In this document: positions 1 through 5,958 of the stretch, one piece after another
Layout: each line of letters opens with the position of its first letter
How positions within the stretch are numbered: position 1 is the stretch's first letter
Source: Rhizobiaceae bacterium
GTDB taxonomy: Bacteria; Pseudomonadota; Alphaproteobacteria; Rhizobiales; Rhizobiaceae
Reading direction: 5' to 3'
Assembly (NCBI GenBank): GCA_028865845.1
Contig: JAGWJK010000217.1
Span: 1 to 7,008, forward strand
Length of the DNA stretch: 7,008 nucleotides
Made by a program: the position numbers and the translations under genes
The notes under the pieces: generated by a model
Seen by the model: only the letters and a program-made list of their open reading frames with translations
What the model was told of the DNA's origin: nothing
The model's database searches: none

Positions 1-340
1 TCCGGATGAAAACCTGATCGCCAACATGCACAAGGTCGGCGGACAGGAGAAAAGGGATAACGAGGGACGGTATTATTCAGCCGAACTCGACGCTGAACTG
101 GTCTGCGAAGATGCCGGAGGGGAAATGTACGTTGCCTTCGAAGGCTTCCTCGGCAAGGGGGCAATGCAGCCGATATACGCGATCGGCCCCGACGTCTGGA
201 TCATGCCGAACGAGCGCGCCATGGACTCCGCCGCCCCCGGCGACTGGACCGTCGTCTTCAGCCGCGGCAGCGACGGTGAGGTCGCGAGAGTGACGATGGG
301 CTGCTGGCTCGCCCGGAAGGTAATTTTCGAAAAGCGTTGA
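1..340 (+). CDS. dap: D-aminopeptidase, C-terminal fragment (5' end outside window)
   Basis: The frame is open from base 2 to a TGA at 338-340, so this is the last 112 residues of a longer protein; the ATG at 26 is internal. The stretches around YYSAELDAELVC, FEGFLGKG, DVWIMPNERAMD, GDWTVVF and GCWLAR match my recollection of the C-terminal barrel domain of Ochrobactrum anthropi D-aminopeptidase. That enzyme is a serine peptidase of the penicillin-binding-protein/beta-lactamase fold, about 520 residues long, which removes N-terminal D-amino acids from peptides. In the family, the catalytic SxxK domain lies in the N-terminal half, which is not visible here. The two C-terminal barrels are accessory, and the last one sends a loop toward the active site. 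Activity therefore cannot be judged from this fragment. A related beta-lactamase-fold esterase or peptidase with the same C-terminal domain is the main alternative. Confidence 0.78.
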   Translation, partial: PDENLIANMHKVGGQEKRDNEGRYYSAELDAELVCEDAGGEMYVAFEGFLGKGAMQPIYAIGPDVWIMPNERAMDSAAPGDWTVVFSRGSDGEVARVTMGCWLARKVIFEKR

Positions 341-362
341 AAACCAACGGCAGCAGGAAACG

Positions 363-384
363 CCGCCGCAGTTGCCAGCGGCGG
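363..384 (+). terminator. GC-rich hairpin downstream of the D-aminopeptidase gene
   Basis: CCGCCGC (363-369) and GCGGCGG (378-384) form a perfect 7-bp stem around an 8-nt loop, 22 nt after the stop codon. No T-run follows, so it is not a textbook intrinsic terminator. It may instead mark a transcript 3' end or be incidental in GC-rich DNA. Confidence 0.3.
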
Positions 385-445
385 GTCGCGAACCCGTCTT
401 GCCAAACAAGCTGTTTCGAACCGCATTTCCTTTTGATACTGCTAG

Positions 446-535
446 GTCGAACCAATTCCGGAATCGACGACATGCCGAGCTGCGTTGTCGACCAACCGAT
501 GGATCGCGGCATGTCCGCGTCCAGGATTCCGGGAT
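446..535. promoter_or_regulatory. Possible regulatory region of the SDR gene with two ATTCCGG palindromes
   Basis: The spacer before the SDR gene has a perfect 10-bp palindrome, ATTCCGGAAT, at 455-464 and a one-mismatch copy, ATTCCGGGAT, at 526-535. A GTCGA at 446-450 and TCGAC at 464-468 add a second, offset inverted repeat. GTCGA followed by CCAA recurs around 487-495. A GATACT at 435-440 could be a -10 box, but no convincing -35 is seen. Operator function is inference from symmetry and position only. Confidence 0.25.
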
Positions 536-565
536 GATCTTGTCAAAGGGAGTGAGAACAACGTC

Positions 566-1315
566 ATGACTGAACGCGTAGCTATCGTAACGGGTGCGGG
601 TAGTGGTATCGGAAGATCAGCGGCCCTGGCCTTGTTGAACGACGGTTATTCCGTTGCGATCGCCGGGCGGCGCAAGGACATGCTGGAGGAAACAGCAGCA
701 CTGGCAAAGGCAGGCAAGCCTCTGGTCGTCCCGACGGATGTGACGGACCCGGAGTCGGTCAACCAGCTTTTCGCAGCCGTGAAATCGACGTTCGGTCGCC
801 TCGACGTCCTGTTCAACAATGCGGGCATCGGCGCGCCGGCAACGGATTTCGGCGACATCGCCTACGAGCAGTGGCTTGCGGTCGTCTCCGTCAATCTGAA
901 CGGCATGTTTCTGTGCGCCAATGCGGCCTATCGCGCGATGCGGGATCAATCGCCGAGGGGCGGGCGCATCATCAACAACGGATCGATTTCGGCTCATGTG
1001 CCCCGTCCGGGCTCGGCGCCCTACACCGCCACGAAACACGCCATCACCGGCCTGACGAAAAGCATCAGCCTTGACGGTCGGGTGCACGATATCGCCGCTT
1101 CGCAGATCGATATCGGCAATGCCGCAACGCAGATGACCGAACGCATGGGCACCACCGGCTCCCTGCAGGCAAACGGCGAGATCGCGCTTGAGCCGACCAT
1201 GGATGTCGAAAATGTCGGCGCCACCATCCTGATGATGTCCAATATGAGCCTCGATACGAACGTGCAGTTTATCACCGTCATGGCAACGAAAATGCCGTTC
1301 ATCGGGCGCGGCTGA
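566..1315 (+). CDS. Short-chain dehydrogenase/reductase (classical SDR), probably NADP(H)-dependent
   Basis: A 249-aa Rossmann-fold oxidoreductase of normal classical-SDR length. The cofactor motif TGAGSGIG is at residues 9-16, followed by an AGRR turn (33-36) whose arginines after the second strand suggest NADP(H) preference. Asp58 (TDVTD) contacts the adenine in related enzymes, and NNAG is at 84-87. The catalytic tetrad is complete: Asn110, Ser140, Tyr153 and Lys157 (YTATK). The usual PG motif after the active site is replaced by DIGNAAT, which I recall from other rhizobial SDRs. ATG 566 is preferred over the in-frame ATG at 485 because the longer start adds 27 residues before the first beta strand and lies outside the fold. 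An AAAGGGAG at 545-552 precedes it, though its 13-nt spacing is long. The substrate is unknown. The gene seems monocistronic, with hairpins on both sides. Confidence 0.9.
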   Translation: MTERVAIVTGAGSGIGRSAALALLNDGYSVAIAGRRKDMLEETAALAKAGKPLVVPTDVTDPESVNQLFAAVKSTFGRLDVLFNNAGIGAPATDFGDIAYEQWLAVVSVNLNGMFLCANAAYRAMRDQSPRGGRIINNGSISAHVPRPGSAPYTATKHAITGLTKSISLDGRVHDIAASQIDIGNAATQMTERMGTTGSLQANGEIALEPTMDVENVGATILMMSNMSLDTNVQFITVMATKMPFIGRG

Positions 1316-1344
1316 GGGCACCGCCTGACCGTCTCCATGAGATA

Positions 1345-1373
1345 CGCGGTTGCCCTTTCGCGGGGCAGCCGCG
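1345..1373 (+). terminator. Strong hairpin downstream of the SDR gene
   Basis: CGCGGTTGCCC (1345-1355) pairs with GGGCAGCCGCG (1363-1373). The 11-bp stem has one G-U wobble and a 7-nt loop, and begins 30 nt after the SDR stop. The position suggests a transcription end, but there is no T-run after it, so termination by this hairpin alone is uncertain. Confidence 0.4.
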
Positions 1374-1415
1374 CGCAAAGTGTCGCAACCTCGCTTGCGG
1401 ATCTATCACGCGGAT

Positions 1416-1465
1416 GAATCGATGCCGTCGGATCGATTCGATAAAGTCGTTGGACGCTTGATAAT
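1416..1465 (+). promoter_or_regulatory. Candidate promoter and inverted-repeat operator of the WGR gene
   Basis: GAATCGAT (1416-1423) and ATCGATTC (1432-1439) form a perfect 8-bp inverted repeat with an 8-nt spacer. GATAAT at 1460-1465 is a good -10 candidate, 20 nt before the WGR start codon. A -35 box 17 nt upstream of it would be TTCGAT (1437-1442), which is weak and overlaps the right arm of the repeat. A repressor or activator site overlapping the promoter is plausible but inferred. Confidence 0.3.
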
Positions 1466-1485
1466 GGCTGCGGCACGATCGCGGC

Positions 1486-1734
1486 ATGACAGGCAACCCC
1501 GACCAAACCCTTTACCTGCAGCGCGTCGACGGCGAGCGAAACATGGCACGCTTTTATGTGCTCGCTTTGCAGCCGACCCTGTTCGGCGAAGTGTCACTGA
1601 TCCGAAACTGGGGCCGGATCGGAACCGATGGACAGACGAAGGTCGAGACCTTTCAGACAGGCAAGGACGTCACCGCCGCCTACAGCCGCATCGAAAGAAG
1701 CAAGCGCCGCCGCGGATATGCGGAGCCGGGTTAG
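1486..1734 (+). CDS. Stand-alone WGR-domain protein
   Basis: An 82-aa protein made almost entirely of one WGR domain. The pattern seen is LYLQRVDGERNMARFY (residues 9-24), then PTLFGEVSLIRNWGRIG (30-46) with the name-giving Trp42-Gly43-Arg44, then a KVETF strand and a basic tail with KRRRGY (73-78). In multidomain proteins such as PARPs and bacterial MolR-type proteins the WGR domain binds nucleic acid or contacts partner domains. Small single-domain versions of about 80-100 residues are common in rhizobia and have no assigned role that I know of. No membrane segment or signal peptide is present. The ATG at 1486 fits the family N-terminus, but I see no strong ribosome binding site, so initiation may be weak or leaderless-like. 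Nothing in the neighbours indicates its partner. The domain call is secure and the function open. Confidence 0.85.
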   Translation: MTGNPDQTLYLQRVDGERNMARFYVLALQPTLFGEVSLIRNWGRIGTDGQTKVETFQTGKDVTAAYSRIERSKRRRGYAEPG

Positions 1735-1757
1735 TTGCCATTTTGTCGAGAATTTTT

Positions 1758-1807
1758 GGTATATCCTGTTGACATATACGTTTCGGGATATACATTTGCC
1801 ATATCCC
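1758..1807 (+). promoter_or_regulatory. vapBC promoter with overlapping inverted-repeat operators
   Basis: TTGACA (1769-1774) is a perfect -35 box, and TACATT (1791-1796) sits 16 bp downstream as a -10, giving an expected start near 1803 and a leader of about 20 nt. Overlaid are GTATATCC (1759-1766) and GGATATAC (1786-1793), an exact 8-bp inverted repeat, plus GGGATAT (1785-1791) and ATATCCC (1801-1807), an exact 7-bp inverted repeat. A related CATATAC lies at 1773-1779. Type II antitoxins, alone or with their toxin, usually repress their own promoter through such repeats. Here the sites straddle both promoter boxes. The promoter is visible; the binding is inferred. Confidence 0.65.
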
Positions 1808-1823
1808 AACGAAGGAACAGGAC

Positions 1824-2045
1824 ATGTCGAGAACCACGTTGTTTCAGACCAATCGCTCGCAGGCGGTCCGCCTGTCGAAGGATGTTGCCTTCCCGGATCA
1901 CGTTCGCGAAGTGGAGATCATTCGCGACGGTGCCCGGCGTGTCATCGTGCCGGCAAACAGCGTGTGGGATGACTTCTTCGAAATGCCAGGGATCGACATC
2001 GGTGAGCGCGACCAGCCGCAAGCGCAAGCCCGCGAGGAGTTTTGA
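1824..2045 (+). CDS. vapB: VapB antitoxin of a type II toxin-antitoxin pair
   Basis: A 73-aa protein with an N-terminal AbrB/MazE-type swapped-hairpin DNA-binding domain. Residues 7-20 contain the family hallmark FQTNRSQAVRLSKD, followed by VREVEIIRDG (27-36) and RRVIVPA (38-44). The C-terminal part (WDDFF through the AREEF end) is the acidic, flexible tail that in this family wraps around VapC and blocks its active site. It resembles the enteric VapB/MvpA antitoxins partnered with tRNA(fMet) nucleases. The start is supported by GAAGGA at 1811-1816, 7 nt before the ATG. The stop codon meets the start of vapC, as expected for a co-translated pair. The protein is presumed to be protease-sensitive and to autoregulate the operon through the upstream repeats; both points come from family knowledge. 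Confidence 0.93.
   Translation: MSRTTLFQTNRSQAVRLSKDVAFPDHVREVEIIRDGARRVIVPANSVWDDFFEMPGIDIGERDQPQAQAREEF
2034..2039 (+). promoter_or_regulatory. Ribosome binding site that decides the vapC start
   Basis: GAGGAG lies inside the end of vapB. It is 8 nt before GTG 2048, only 2 nt before TTG 2042 and 20 nt before ATG 2060, so GTG 2048 is the best-placed start. Confidence 0.6.
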
Positions 2046-2047
2046 GC

Positions 2048-2458
2048 GTGCTGCGCTATATGCTCGACACCAATTTCTGCATCCGCGTGTTGCGGGACCG
2101 GCCGAAAGGCTTTCGCGAGCGCTTCAACGCCAATGCCGGAACATTGTGCATTTCGACGATCGTCCTCACGGAACTTCTGCACGGAGCGGAGAAGTCGGCA
2201 AAGCCGGTGGAAAACAGGCGGGAGGTCGAGCGCTTCGCCGCTCGGCTGGACGTTCTTGTCTTCGACGAGGCGGCCGCCGGCCATGCAGCCGATATCAGGG
2301 CAGCGCTGGAGCGAAAAGGAATGCCGATCGGTGGCTATGATCTGCTGATCGCCGGTCATGCCCGCAGCCAGGGTCTTATCGTCGTCACCAACAATCTTCG
2401 TGAATTCGAACGTGTCGAAGGTCTTCGATCGGAAGACTGGCAACCTACGGAATCCTGA
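2048..2458 (+). CDS. vapC: VapC toxin, PIN-domain RNase (tRNA(fMet) endonuclease type)
   Basis: A 136-aa PIN-domain ribonuclease. The metal-binding acidic residues expected of the family are present: Asp7 in MLDTN (5-9), Glu42 in LTELLHGAEKS (40-50) and Asp98 in GGYDLLIAGHA (95-105), with the closing TNNLREFERV at 114-123. These blocks closely follow the Shigella/Salmonella VapC (MvpT) sequence as I recall it. That toxin stops translation by cutting initiator tRNA in the anticodon stem-loop. The same target here is inferred from similarity. No catalytic residue is missing, so the toxin looks functional. GTG 2048 is chosen on ribosome-binding-site spacing; TTG 2042 would add two residues and overlap the vapB stop by 4 nt, while ATG 2060 would remove four. 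The gene converges with the transporter operon, 30 bp away. Confidence 0.92.
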   Translation: MLRYMLDTNFCIRVLRDRPKGFRERFNANAGTLCISTIVLTELLHGAEKSAKPVENRREVERFAARLDVLVFDEAAAGHAADIRAALERKGMPIGGYDLLIAGHARSQGLIVVTNNLREFERVEGLRSEDWQPTES

Positions 2459-2488
2459 TAAGCCGGCTAATTTTATCCGCGCAATAGC

Positions 2489-3199
2489 CTATTCTGAAGG
2501 AGCCGCGTCGAAATCGTTGCGTGTCATGGCCCGCAAAATCGCGCCCTTTTCCATGCGGACGGCGCGGTCGCACATATGGGCCACGACGCCGGGATCATGG
2601 CTCACGAGTACCAGCGTCATCCCCTCCGACGCCTTCAGATCGTTCAGCAGGTTGAGGATTTCCGCCTGGACCGAGACGTCAAGCGCCGAGGTCGGCTCGT
2701 CCAGCAGCAGCAATTTCGGTTTCCGGAGCAGAGCGCGGGCAATCGCCACACGCTGGCGCTGGCCACCAGACAGCTGGTGCGGATAGCGACCCGCAACGGC
2801 CGAGGGGAGGCCGACGCGCCGCAGGGCTTCCAATACATCGGCCTCCACGGTCGTGCTGCCCTGGATCGCTAAAGGCTCTCCGAGAATACGCCGTATATGG
2901 TGGCGTGGATGCAGCGACGAATAAGGATCCTGGAACACCATCTGGATATCGCGACGCAGCGCACCGGTGATCTTCCGCTCCGGCTGCAAGGCCTGACCGA
3001 AGACCTGAATGGAGCCCGCCCAATTTGTGTTGAGGCCGGCAATAGCGCGCAGCACGGTGGTCTTGCCGCAGCCGGAAGGGCCGATAAGGCCGAAGGTTTC
3101 GCCCTTTTCGACCGCAAAGCCGACATCGCGGACGGCGGCAAACCGGCCCTTTGCGCCCTCAAATGCGATCGACAGGTTCTCGACGGCGAGCGCGGTCAT
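2489..3199 (-). CDS. ABC transporter ATP-binding protein, DppF/OppF-like (short form)
   Basis: A 236-aa cytoplasmic ATPase, last gene of the importer operon. All nucleotide-binding motifs are intact: Walker A GPSGCGKT (40-47), Q-loop FQDPYSSLHPR (89-99), signature LSGGQ (143-147), Walker B LLLLDE (163-168), D-loop SALD (171-174) and switch His201. The Q-loop wording is typical of the second ATPase of peptide/nickel importers. The protein ends soon after the nucleotide-binding core at DAAPSE. It lacks the C-terminal extension with the HPYT-type motif found in the usual DppF/OppF of roughly 320 residues. The ATG overlaps the upstream stop (ATGA, 3196-3199), and GAGGAG (3208-3213 on the + strand) lies 8 nt before it. 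It probably pairs with the preceding ATPase to drive import. The substrate is unknown. Confidence 0.92.
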   Translation of the reverse strand: MTALAVENLSIAFEGAKGRFAAVRDVGFAVEKGETFGLIGPSGCGKTTVLRAIAGLNTNWAGSIQVFGQALQPERKITGALRRDIQMVFQDPYSSLHPRHHIRRILGEPLAIQGSTTVEADVLEALRRVGLPSAVAGRYPHQLSGGQRQRVAIARALLRKPKLLLLDEPTSALDVSVQAEILNLLNDLKASEGMTLVLVSHDPGVVAHMCDRAVRMEKGAILRAMTRNDFDAAPSE

Positions 3200-4029
3200 G
3201 AGGTCTGCTCCTCGGTATCAAGGGTGGGCAGGTGGGTACCGTAGGTTGCGGCCGACGGGCGCGCTGCCCATAACGCACGGGTATAGGGAGATTGAGCATC
3301 GGCGAGCGCCGACGCGCCCAATCGATCGACAATTTCGCCATGGCGCATGACGAGAACGCGATCGGCGTAGCGCGAAACCTGCTGCAGATCATGGCTGATC
3401 AGCAGCAGGGACATGCCGAACGCCTCCGTCAGCGAACGCAAAAGGGTCAGAATCTGGTCCTGCAGGCCACGATCGAGTGCAGAGGTCGGTTCGTCGGCGA
3501 TGATCAGTTTCGGGCGGTTGATCAGCATGGACGCGATCATCACGCGCTGGCCCATCCCCCCTGAGAGCGCAGCCGGATAGCTGGCGTAAACACGTTGCGG
3601 ATCGGGAAGGCCGACCTTTTCCAGCATTTCTAGGGCCTGTTCGCGGCGCTCGGCAGCTGAGAGCTTCGTGTGCAGGAGCAGCGCTTCCTCCACCTGCCGG
3701 CCGACGCGGTGCGCCGGATTGAGCGAGAATTTCGGATCCTGCAGGATAAGGCCCATGCCGCTGCCCCGCAGCCGGTTCCAGCCGGCGGGGCTCAACGATT
3801 GCAGCTCTTGCCCGTCAAAGGAAAGGGTCTTCGCCCGCACCTCGGCGCGGCGCGGCAGCAGGCCCATGACGGCGCGGCCGGTCATCGACTTACCGGAGCC
3901 GGATTCACCGACAAGCGCCACAATCTCGCGGCCGACTTCGAATGAGATCGATCGGACCACACCGACCGGACCGGCATCGGACGGAAAGGAGATGGTCAGG
4001 TCTTCGACCTTCAGCAACTGATCAGCCAT
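3196..4029 (-). CDS. ABC transporter ATP-binding protein, DppD/OppD-like
   Basis: A 277-aa cytoplasmic ATPase. Motifs: Walker A GESGSGKS (41-48), Q-loop LQDPKFSLNPAHRVG (96-110), signature region LSGGMGQRVMIA (155-166), Walker B LIIADE (175-180), D-loop SALD (183-186) and switch His213. The LSGGM-type signature and the late SPYTRAL (247-253) are typical of the DppD/OppD subfamily. It is somewhat shorter than the usual 320-330 residues and shows no obvious cysteine cluster at its end. I start at ATG 4029, where the sequence ATGGCTGA overlaps the permease stop by 8 nt. A longer frame to 4065 would add twelve residues unlike the family and without a ribosome binding site. The ribosome binding site before 4029 is also weak, so translational coupling to the permease gene is likely. 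Confidence 0.92.
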   Translation of the reverse strand: MADQLLKVEDLTISFPSDAGPVGVVRSISFEVGREIVALVGESGSGKSMTGRAVMGLLPRRAEVRAKTLSFDGQELQSLSPAGWNRLRGSGMGLILQDPKFSLNPAHRVGRQVEEALLLHTKLSAAERREQALEMLEKVGLPDPQRVYASYPAALSGGMGQRVMIASMLINRPKLIIADEPTSALDRGLQDQILTLLRSLTEAFGMSLLLISHDLQQVSRYADRVLVMRHGEIVDRLGASALADAQSPYTRALWAARPSAATYGTHLPTLDTEEQTS

Positions 4030-4879
4030 GGCGGGGATCCAGTATGTCGCGCAGGCCGTCGGCAACGAGGTTGAAGCCCAGCGAGGTCATGAGGATCGCA
4101 AGGCCGGGGGCGGCGGCGATCCACCATTGGTCGAAGATCACCTGCGTTCCCTCCGCGACCATCGATCCCCATTCGGCGGTCGGCGGGCGCACGCCAAGAC
4201 CGAGAAAGCCGAGGCCAGCAGCGGCGAGGATAATTCCGGAGAGATCGAGTGCCAGGCGGATGATCGCCGAAGGCGCGACCAGCGGCAGCACATGGCCCCA
4301 AAGCAGGCGGATGCCCTTGATGCCGACCATCTCTGCCGCGGCCAGATAGTCGCTGCGGCGCAATGCAGCCGTCTCGACGCGGGCCTGGCGCGCATAGGCA
4401 GGCCAGCTTGTCAGCGCCAACGCCAGCACGCCGTTGACAAGCCCAGGCCCCATGATGGCGACGAAAGCAAAAGCCAGCAGCAGCCGGGGAAAGGACATGA
4501 CAATATCGGTGATCCGCATCAGGATACGTTCGGTCAGCCCGCCGAAATAGCCGGCAAGGATGCCGACGACGATGCCGATCGGAGCCATCAGCAGCACGAC
4601 GAAGAGAACCAACAGCAGCGTCGGCCTGGCGCCGTAGAGAATACGGGAAAGCAGGTCGCGGCCAAACGCATCGGTGCCGAGCAGGTGTGCAGGACTTGGT
4701 GCCGCCAACCGGATCGCGGTTTCCTGGGCATTCGGATCGTAGGGCGCGACGACCGGCGCCAACAACGCGGCGGCCAGAACCACGAGCACGATGATCGAAC
4801 CGACCGCCGCCGAAGGCGAGCGCAGGATACGCCGGAGGATCGAGGCCGCCGGCATGGGAGAGGCTGTGGCTATGCTCAT
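4022..4879 (-). CDS. ABC transporter permease, DppC/OppC-like
   Basis: A 285-aa inner-membrane permease of normal length for the family. The first membrane helix is near residues 25-47, followed by the periplasmic segment with HLLGTDAFGRDLLSRILYGAR split over 65-85, the hallmark of DppC-type subunits. Further hydrophobic segments lie near 86-110, 130-160, 208-228 and 255-275. The cytoplasmic coupling loop carries the EAA motif at 178-199 (YLAAAEMVGIKG then HVLP), where the ATPases dock. The ATG shares ATGA with the stop of the upstream permease (4876-4879). An AAGGA (TCCTT at 4889-4893 on the + strand) stands 9 nt before it. It should form the translocation pore as a heterodimer with the DppB-like subunit. 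Confidence 0.94.
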   Translation of the reverse strand: MSIATASPMPAASILRRILRSPSAAVGSIIVLVVLAAALLAPVVAPYDPNAQETAIRLAAPSPAHLLGTDAFGRDLLSRILYGARPTLLLVLFVVLLMAPIGIVVGILAGYFGGLTERILMRITDIVMSFPRLLLAFAFVAIMGPGLVNGVLALALTSWPAYARQARVETAALRRSDYLAAAEMVGIKGIRLLWGHVLPLVAPSAIIRLALDLSGIILAAAGLGFLGLGVRPPTAEWGSMVAEGTQVIFDQWWIAAAPGLAILMTSLGFNLVADGLRDILDPRHG

Positions 4880-5958
4880 CGCACCCGGTCCTTGCGGATA
4901 TTGTCGACCGCGAGGTCGGTCAGCGCGTTGAGCAGAACGAAGGAACTGCCGACCACCAGCGTCGCGCCGAGAATGGCCGGCATGTCGCCGGCAAACATCG
5001 CCGTCGTCAGATAGCGTCCGATGCCTGGCCAGGCAAAGACAGTCTCGGTCAGCACCGCGCCTTCGAGCAGGCTTGCATAGGCCAATGCAACGACGGTCAG
5101 CAGCGTGCCGGCGATATTCGGGAGAATGTGGACGAAGACGATGCGGCGCAGGCTCGCGCCCTTGGCTCTCGCCGTCAGCACATATTCCTGCCCAAGTTCG
5201 GAAAGCACCGATGCGCGGGTCAGGCGCGAAATGCCGGCAAGCGCATAGAGCGCTAGCGCGATCGCCGGAAGGACGAGATGGGCAAGCGCGCTGGAAACCG
5301 CCCCGGGCTTGCCGGAAAGCCAGGCGTCAATAGTCGCAAAGCCGGTCACGCTTTTCACGGTGTATTGGAAAACGACGTCTAGCCGACCCGGCCCCGGCGC
5401 CCAATGAAGGCGTGCGTAAAAGAGCAGCAGCATCAACAGGCCGAGCCAGAAGATCGGCACGGAATAGCCGAAAAGAGAAAGCATGCGGGCGCCCGCGTCG
5501 ATCCAGCTTCCCGGCCGCATAGCCGCGGCGATGCCCAGCCCGAGACCGACAACAGCGCCGATGACAATGGCGACGGTGGCAAGCTCGACGGTCGCGGGAA
5601 AAGTGCGGGCAATGTCGCTGGCAACCGGCTGACCGGTCGAGATCGACTGGCCGAGATTGCCGGAAAGGGCCGCCTGCAGATAGCGCAGGAATTGCACCGG
5701 CAGCGGCTCGTCAAGCCCGAGCGCCAGCCTTGCAGCCTGATAGCTCGATTGGCTGGCGTGATCGCCGACCATCTGCAGCGCCGGGTCGATCGGCGCCAAA
5801 CGCGTCATGGCGAAGGTGACTACCGCAAGCCCGAGCAAGGTCAGTGCGAAGGACCAGAGCCAACGCGCAAAACCCCATAACAAAAAGAACCTCCGCCAGC
5901 CGGCCGGCTGACGGAAGTCTTCAGTGTCGGATTGTGCGCGGATATCCGCAGCCTGCAC
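4876..5958 (-). CDS. ABC transporter permease, DppB/OppB-like
   Basis: A 360-aa inner-membrane permease, slightly longer than the typical 310-340 residues. About 32 mostly polar residues precede the first helix (near 33-53). Then come the family features FLRYLQAALSGNLGQSI (90-106), helices around 122-147 and 160-182, a periplasmic loop rich in Gly/Pro, and a helix near 226-243. The EAA coupling motif lies at 258-281 (EYVLTARAKGAS through HILPN), followed by ETVFAWPGIGRY (305-316) and the usual basic end DNIRKDRVR. GTG 5958 directly follows the TAA of the binding-protein gene. It is supported by GGAG 6 nt upstream (CTCC at 5965-5968 on the + strand), so the N-terminal extension seems real. Confidence 0.93.
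   Translation of the reverse strand: MQAADIRAQSDTEDFRQPAGWRRFFLLWGFARWLWSFALTLLGLAVVTFAMTRLAPIDPALQMVGDHASQSSYQAARLALGLDEPLPVQFLRYLQAALSGNLGQSISTGQPVASDIARTFPATVELATVAIVIGAVVGLGLGIAAAMRPGSWIDAGARMLSLFGYSVPIFWLGLLMLLLFYARLHWAPGPGRLDVVFQYTVKSVTGFATIDAWLSGKPGAVSSALAHLVLPAIALALYALAGISRLTRASVLSELGQEYVLTARAKGASLRRIVFVHILPNIAGTLLTVVALAYASLLEGAVLTETVFAWPGIGRYLTTAMFAGDMPAILGATLVVGSSFVLLNALTDLAVDNIRKDRVR

Noticed and set aside
26..340. A separate 104-aa small protein starting at ATG 26
   Set aside because: The frame is open to the left edge and the upstream residues continue the D-aminopeptidase-like sequence.
617..1378. A 253-codon open frame on the - strand opposite the SDR gene
   Set aside because: It is complementary to a gene with full SDR motifs, has shadow-like composition, and no domain is recognised.
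1384..1399. Small hairpin CGCAA/TTGCG
   Set aside because: A 5-bp stem is expected by chance at this base composition.
1735..2340. A 201-codon + strand frame running through vapB and vapC
   Set aside because: It is out of frame with two clear family members, starts in the promoter region, and its Arg/Ser-rich product matches nothing.
2457..2477. Possible bidirectional terminator between vapC and the transporter operon (GATAA and TTATC flanking GCCGGC)
   Set aside because: The paired arms are only 5 bp, and the inner GCCGGC is self-complementary with no loop; it is too weak to call.
4028..5014. A 328-codon open frame on the + strand opposite the two permease genes
   Set aside because: It is antisense to well-matched permeases, has a low-complexity Arg/Gln/Asp/His-rich composition typical of reversed GC-rich codons, and shows no recognisable domain.
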